Source of the DNA: UBA6522 sp965262365
GTDB lineage: Bacteria; Pseudomonadota; Gammaproteobacteria; Steroidobacterales; Rariloculaceae
DNA: 64,000 bases
Direction: 5' to 3'
NCBI GenBank assembly: GCA_965262365.1
Contig: OZ253541.1
Coordinates: 1,922,001 to 1,986,000 of the forward strand
The notes beneath the pieces are model-generated. The model saw nothing but the letters and a program-made list of their open reading frames with translations. It made no database searches and was not told where the DNA came from. Position 1 is the stretch's first letter. Each line of letters begins with the position of its first letter. The translations under genes and the position numbers were made by a program. This document shows positions 62,429 to 64,000 of the stretch, in pieces.

Positions 62429-64000
62429 ATCCGATCCGGCGACAACTCGCTGCGGGGATCGGGTTCGGTAGGGCCCCTGCCGTTACGATCCTTGCCGCCG
62501 TGGCCTTCCTGACGCTATGTCCCCACGCGGCCAACGCCGCCGATCCGCCCAACATCATATTCATCCTGGTGGACGACCAACGCTACGACGAACTCGGATT
62601 CATCAACACCCTACTCGATACCCCGAACCTGGACGCCCTCGCGGAGCGCGGCGTCTTTTTCGAGAACGCCGTCGTAACGACGTCACTGTGCTCGCCGAGC
62701 CGTGCCACCATCCTGACCGGCCAGTACATGCACAACCACGGCGTCGTCGATAACAACACGCCCCTCAGACCCGGCACTACAACCTTCCCGGAACTGCTCC
62801 AGGCCGCCGGCTACCGGACCGCGCTGGTCGGCAAATGGCACATGGGCGGCCTAAGCGACGAACCCTGGCCCGGGTTCGACCATTGGATCAGCTTCGCCGG
62901 GCAGGGCACGTATGTGCCGACCGATCAATTCGGCAATGTCACCATGCTGAACATCAACGGCGAACGGATCCCGCAACGGGGCTATATCACCGACGAACTG
63001 ACCGACTACGCCATCGAATGGCTTGAAGCCGCCCGGGACGACGCGCCCTGGTTCCTCTACCTGTCGCACAAGGCCGTGCACTCCAACTTCACGCCAGCGG
63101 AACGTCATCGCGACCAATATGCCGACATGAGGCTCGATCTGCCCGCCAGCGCCGAACTGGACAAGAACAACCCGGGCCGTCCGCTTTGGGTGCGCAACCA
63201 GCGCAACAGTTTTCATGGTATCGAATTTCCGTACCACGACCCCGACACCGACCTGCTTGCGATCCAGCGCAACTACCACCGCACGATGTCGGCGGTCGAT
63301 GACAGCGTCGGACGCATACTGATGTGGCTCGACGAGAACGGCGAAGCGGACAACACCATCGTCATTTATACCAGCGATAACGGTTTCTACTTCGGCGAAC
63401 ACGGTCTCATCGACAAACGGAGCGCGTACGAGGAATCGATCCGGGTGCCGATGATCGTCACCGCATCGGGACGGTTCCCTGAGGGAAAAACGGTATCGGC
63501 GCAGGTGGCGAATCTCGATATCGCCCCGACGATCCTTGAACTGGCCGGCGCAAGCATCCCGGAGCAGTTCGAGGGCCGGAGCTTCAGGGGCCTGGCTGCG
63601 GGTTCCATGGACCCCGCAGACTGGCGCGAGGCCACGCTGTACGAGTATTTCTGGGAGTTCAACTTCCCGCACACGCCCACCACCTTCGCCATCAGGACCA
63701 ACGACTTCAAGCTGATTCAATACCACGGCATCTGGGATACGGACGAGCTGTACGACATGCGGGCGGATTCGCAGGAGATGCACAACCTGATCGAGGATCG
63801 CAATCATCTGGGGACGGTAGTCGAGCTGCGCCGACAGCTTCACGAGTTGCTGACAAACGACGAAGGCCGCAATGTGGTCCCGTATTCGTTCAAGTACAAC
63901 CAGGGCGCGGTTTTCAGGAACGGCGAGGCCAGCCCCACCGCCGCGCACCCGCCGAACTGGCTCAAGGAAGGCACCGCAGCGGATCTGCTGGACTTCAAGA
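62425..64000 (+). CDS. Secreted type I sulfatase (runs off right edge)
   Basis: At least 525 residues. A signal peptide ending in AANAAD is followed by IIFILVDDQRYDELGF (metal aspartates), the formylglycine motif SLCSPSRATILTGQY with Cys89, and ALVGKWHMGG; later IYTSDNGFYFGEHGLIDKRS. The Cys-x-Pro-x-Arg motif marks an enzyme activated by formylglycine-generating enzyme. Together with the mannonate-dehydratase-like gene and LacI regulator it suggests use of sulfated, uronate-containing polysaccharides. The ATG overlaps the regulator stop by 4 nt. The C-terminus is cut by the window edge. Confidence 0.93.
   Translation, partial: MNPIRRQLAAGIGFGRAPAVTILAAVAFLTLCPHAANAADPPNIIFILVDDQRYDELGFINTLLDTPNLDALAERGVFFENAVVTTSLCSPSRATILTGQYMHNHGVVDNNTPLRPGTTTFPELLQAAGYRTALVGKWHMGGLSDEPWPGFDHWISFAGQGTYVPTDQFGNVTMLNINGERIPQRGYITDELTDYAIEWLEAARDDAPWFLYLSHKAVHSNFTPAERHRDQYADMRLDLPASAELDKNNPGRPLWVRNQRNSFHGIEFPYHDPDTDLLAIQRNYHRTMSAVDDSVGRILMWLDENGEADNTIVIYTSDNGFYFGEHGLIDKRSAYEESIRVPMIVTASGRFPEGKTVSAQVANLDIAPTILELAGASIPEQFEGRSFRGLAAGSMDPADWREATLYEYFWEFNFPHTPTTFAIRTNDFKLIQYHGIWDTDELYDMRADSQEMHNLIEDRNHLGTVVELRRQLHELLTNDEGRNVVPYSFKYNQGAVFRNGEASPTAAHPPNWLKEGTAADLLDFK

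Noticed and set aside
1..64000. CRISPR array or tRNA-Sec gene
   Set aside because: No regularly spaced direct repeats and no cloverleaf with a UCA anticodon and long extra arm were found in the intergenic sequences by eye.

Overview
The window looks like a piece of a gammaproteobacterial chromosome, GC-rich and probably from an uncultured marine or host-associated lineage. Two minus-strand blocks in conserved gammaproteobacterial order support this: sdhC-sdhD-sdhA-sdhB-sdhE-ygfX (35447 down to 31404) and rpoE-rseA-rseB-rseC-lepB-rnc-era-recO-pdxJ-acpS (31342 down to 24205), followed by an exonuclease gene and rlmD. A TonB-dependent receptor, Tat-exported molybdoenzymes, PQQ and c-type cytochrome modules and a sulfatase suit an aerobic heterotroph. 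I found no rRNA, tRNA or CRISPR array.

Left region (1-15.9 kb): a partial cytochrome P450, a Tat-exported sulfite-oxidase-family enzyme, divergent from a xanthine-dehydrogenase-type Mo subunit, then a secreted fusion protein (DUF6152 plus a 'WEGDTLV' domain) whose stop codon is the insertion point of an IS630-family element. Next comes the most interesting locus, a secreted redoxin (7067-8137) with an in-frame UGA at its first redox cysteine (UxxC) and a SECIS-like hairpin 20 nt downstream, fused to a DsbD-alpha-like domain. About 2 kb downstream, past a MntA/HepT and a VapBC toxin-antitoxin module, lies a SelD fused to an FAD oxidoreductase. A DjlA-like co-chaperone, a CsiV-like protein and a purine/MTA salvage pair (hpt, mtip) follow.

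Middle region (16-35.5 kb): a frameshifted WEGDTLV gene, a DUF6152 gene and a TonB-dependent receptor sit between hpt and nagZ, which are usually neighbours. They are followed by an L,D-transpeptidase, rlmD and the rpoE/lepB/rnc/era and sdh blocks.

Right region (35.7-64 kb) is mostly accessory: ygfZ, two secreted DUF1554 paralogues, a decayed DUF6152/WEGDTLV cluster, a 1109-aa internally duplicated CPBP-type membrane protein, and an operon of cyclase, dihaem cytochrome c and quinoprotein whose quinoprotein carries the lanthanide signature D-Y-D. A sulfur-related set comprises a thiol dioxygenase, a YeeE/YedE transporter and a SoxC-like enzyme with its cytochrome. A catabolic stretch (bicupin, MFS, ferredoxin) leads through decayed genes at 58.3-59.8 kb to a Tat-exported mannonate-dehydratase-like protein, a LacI regulator and a sulfatase running off the edge.

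Recurring themes are selenium- and thiol-based redox chemistry in the envelope, sulfur oxidation, several DUF6152/WEGDTLV pairs (one fused, several broken), and mobile or MITE-like sequences placed exactly at stop codons.
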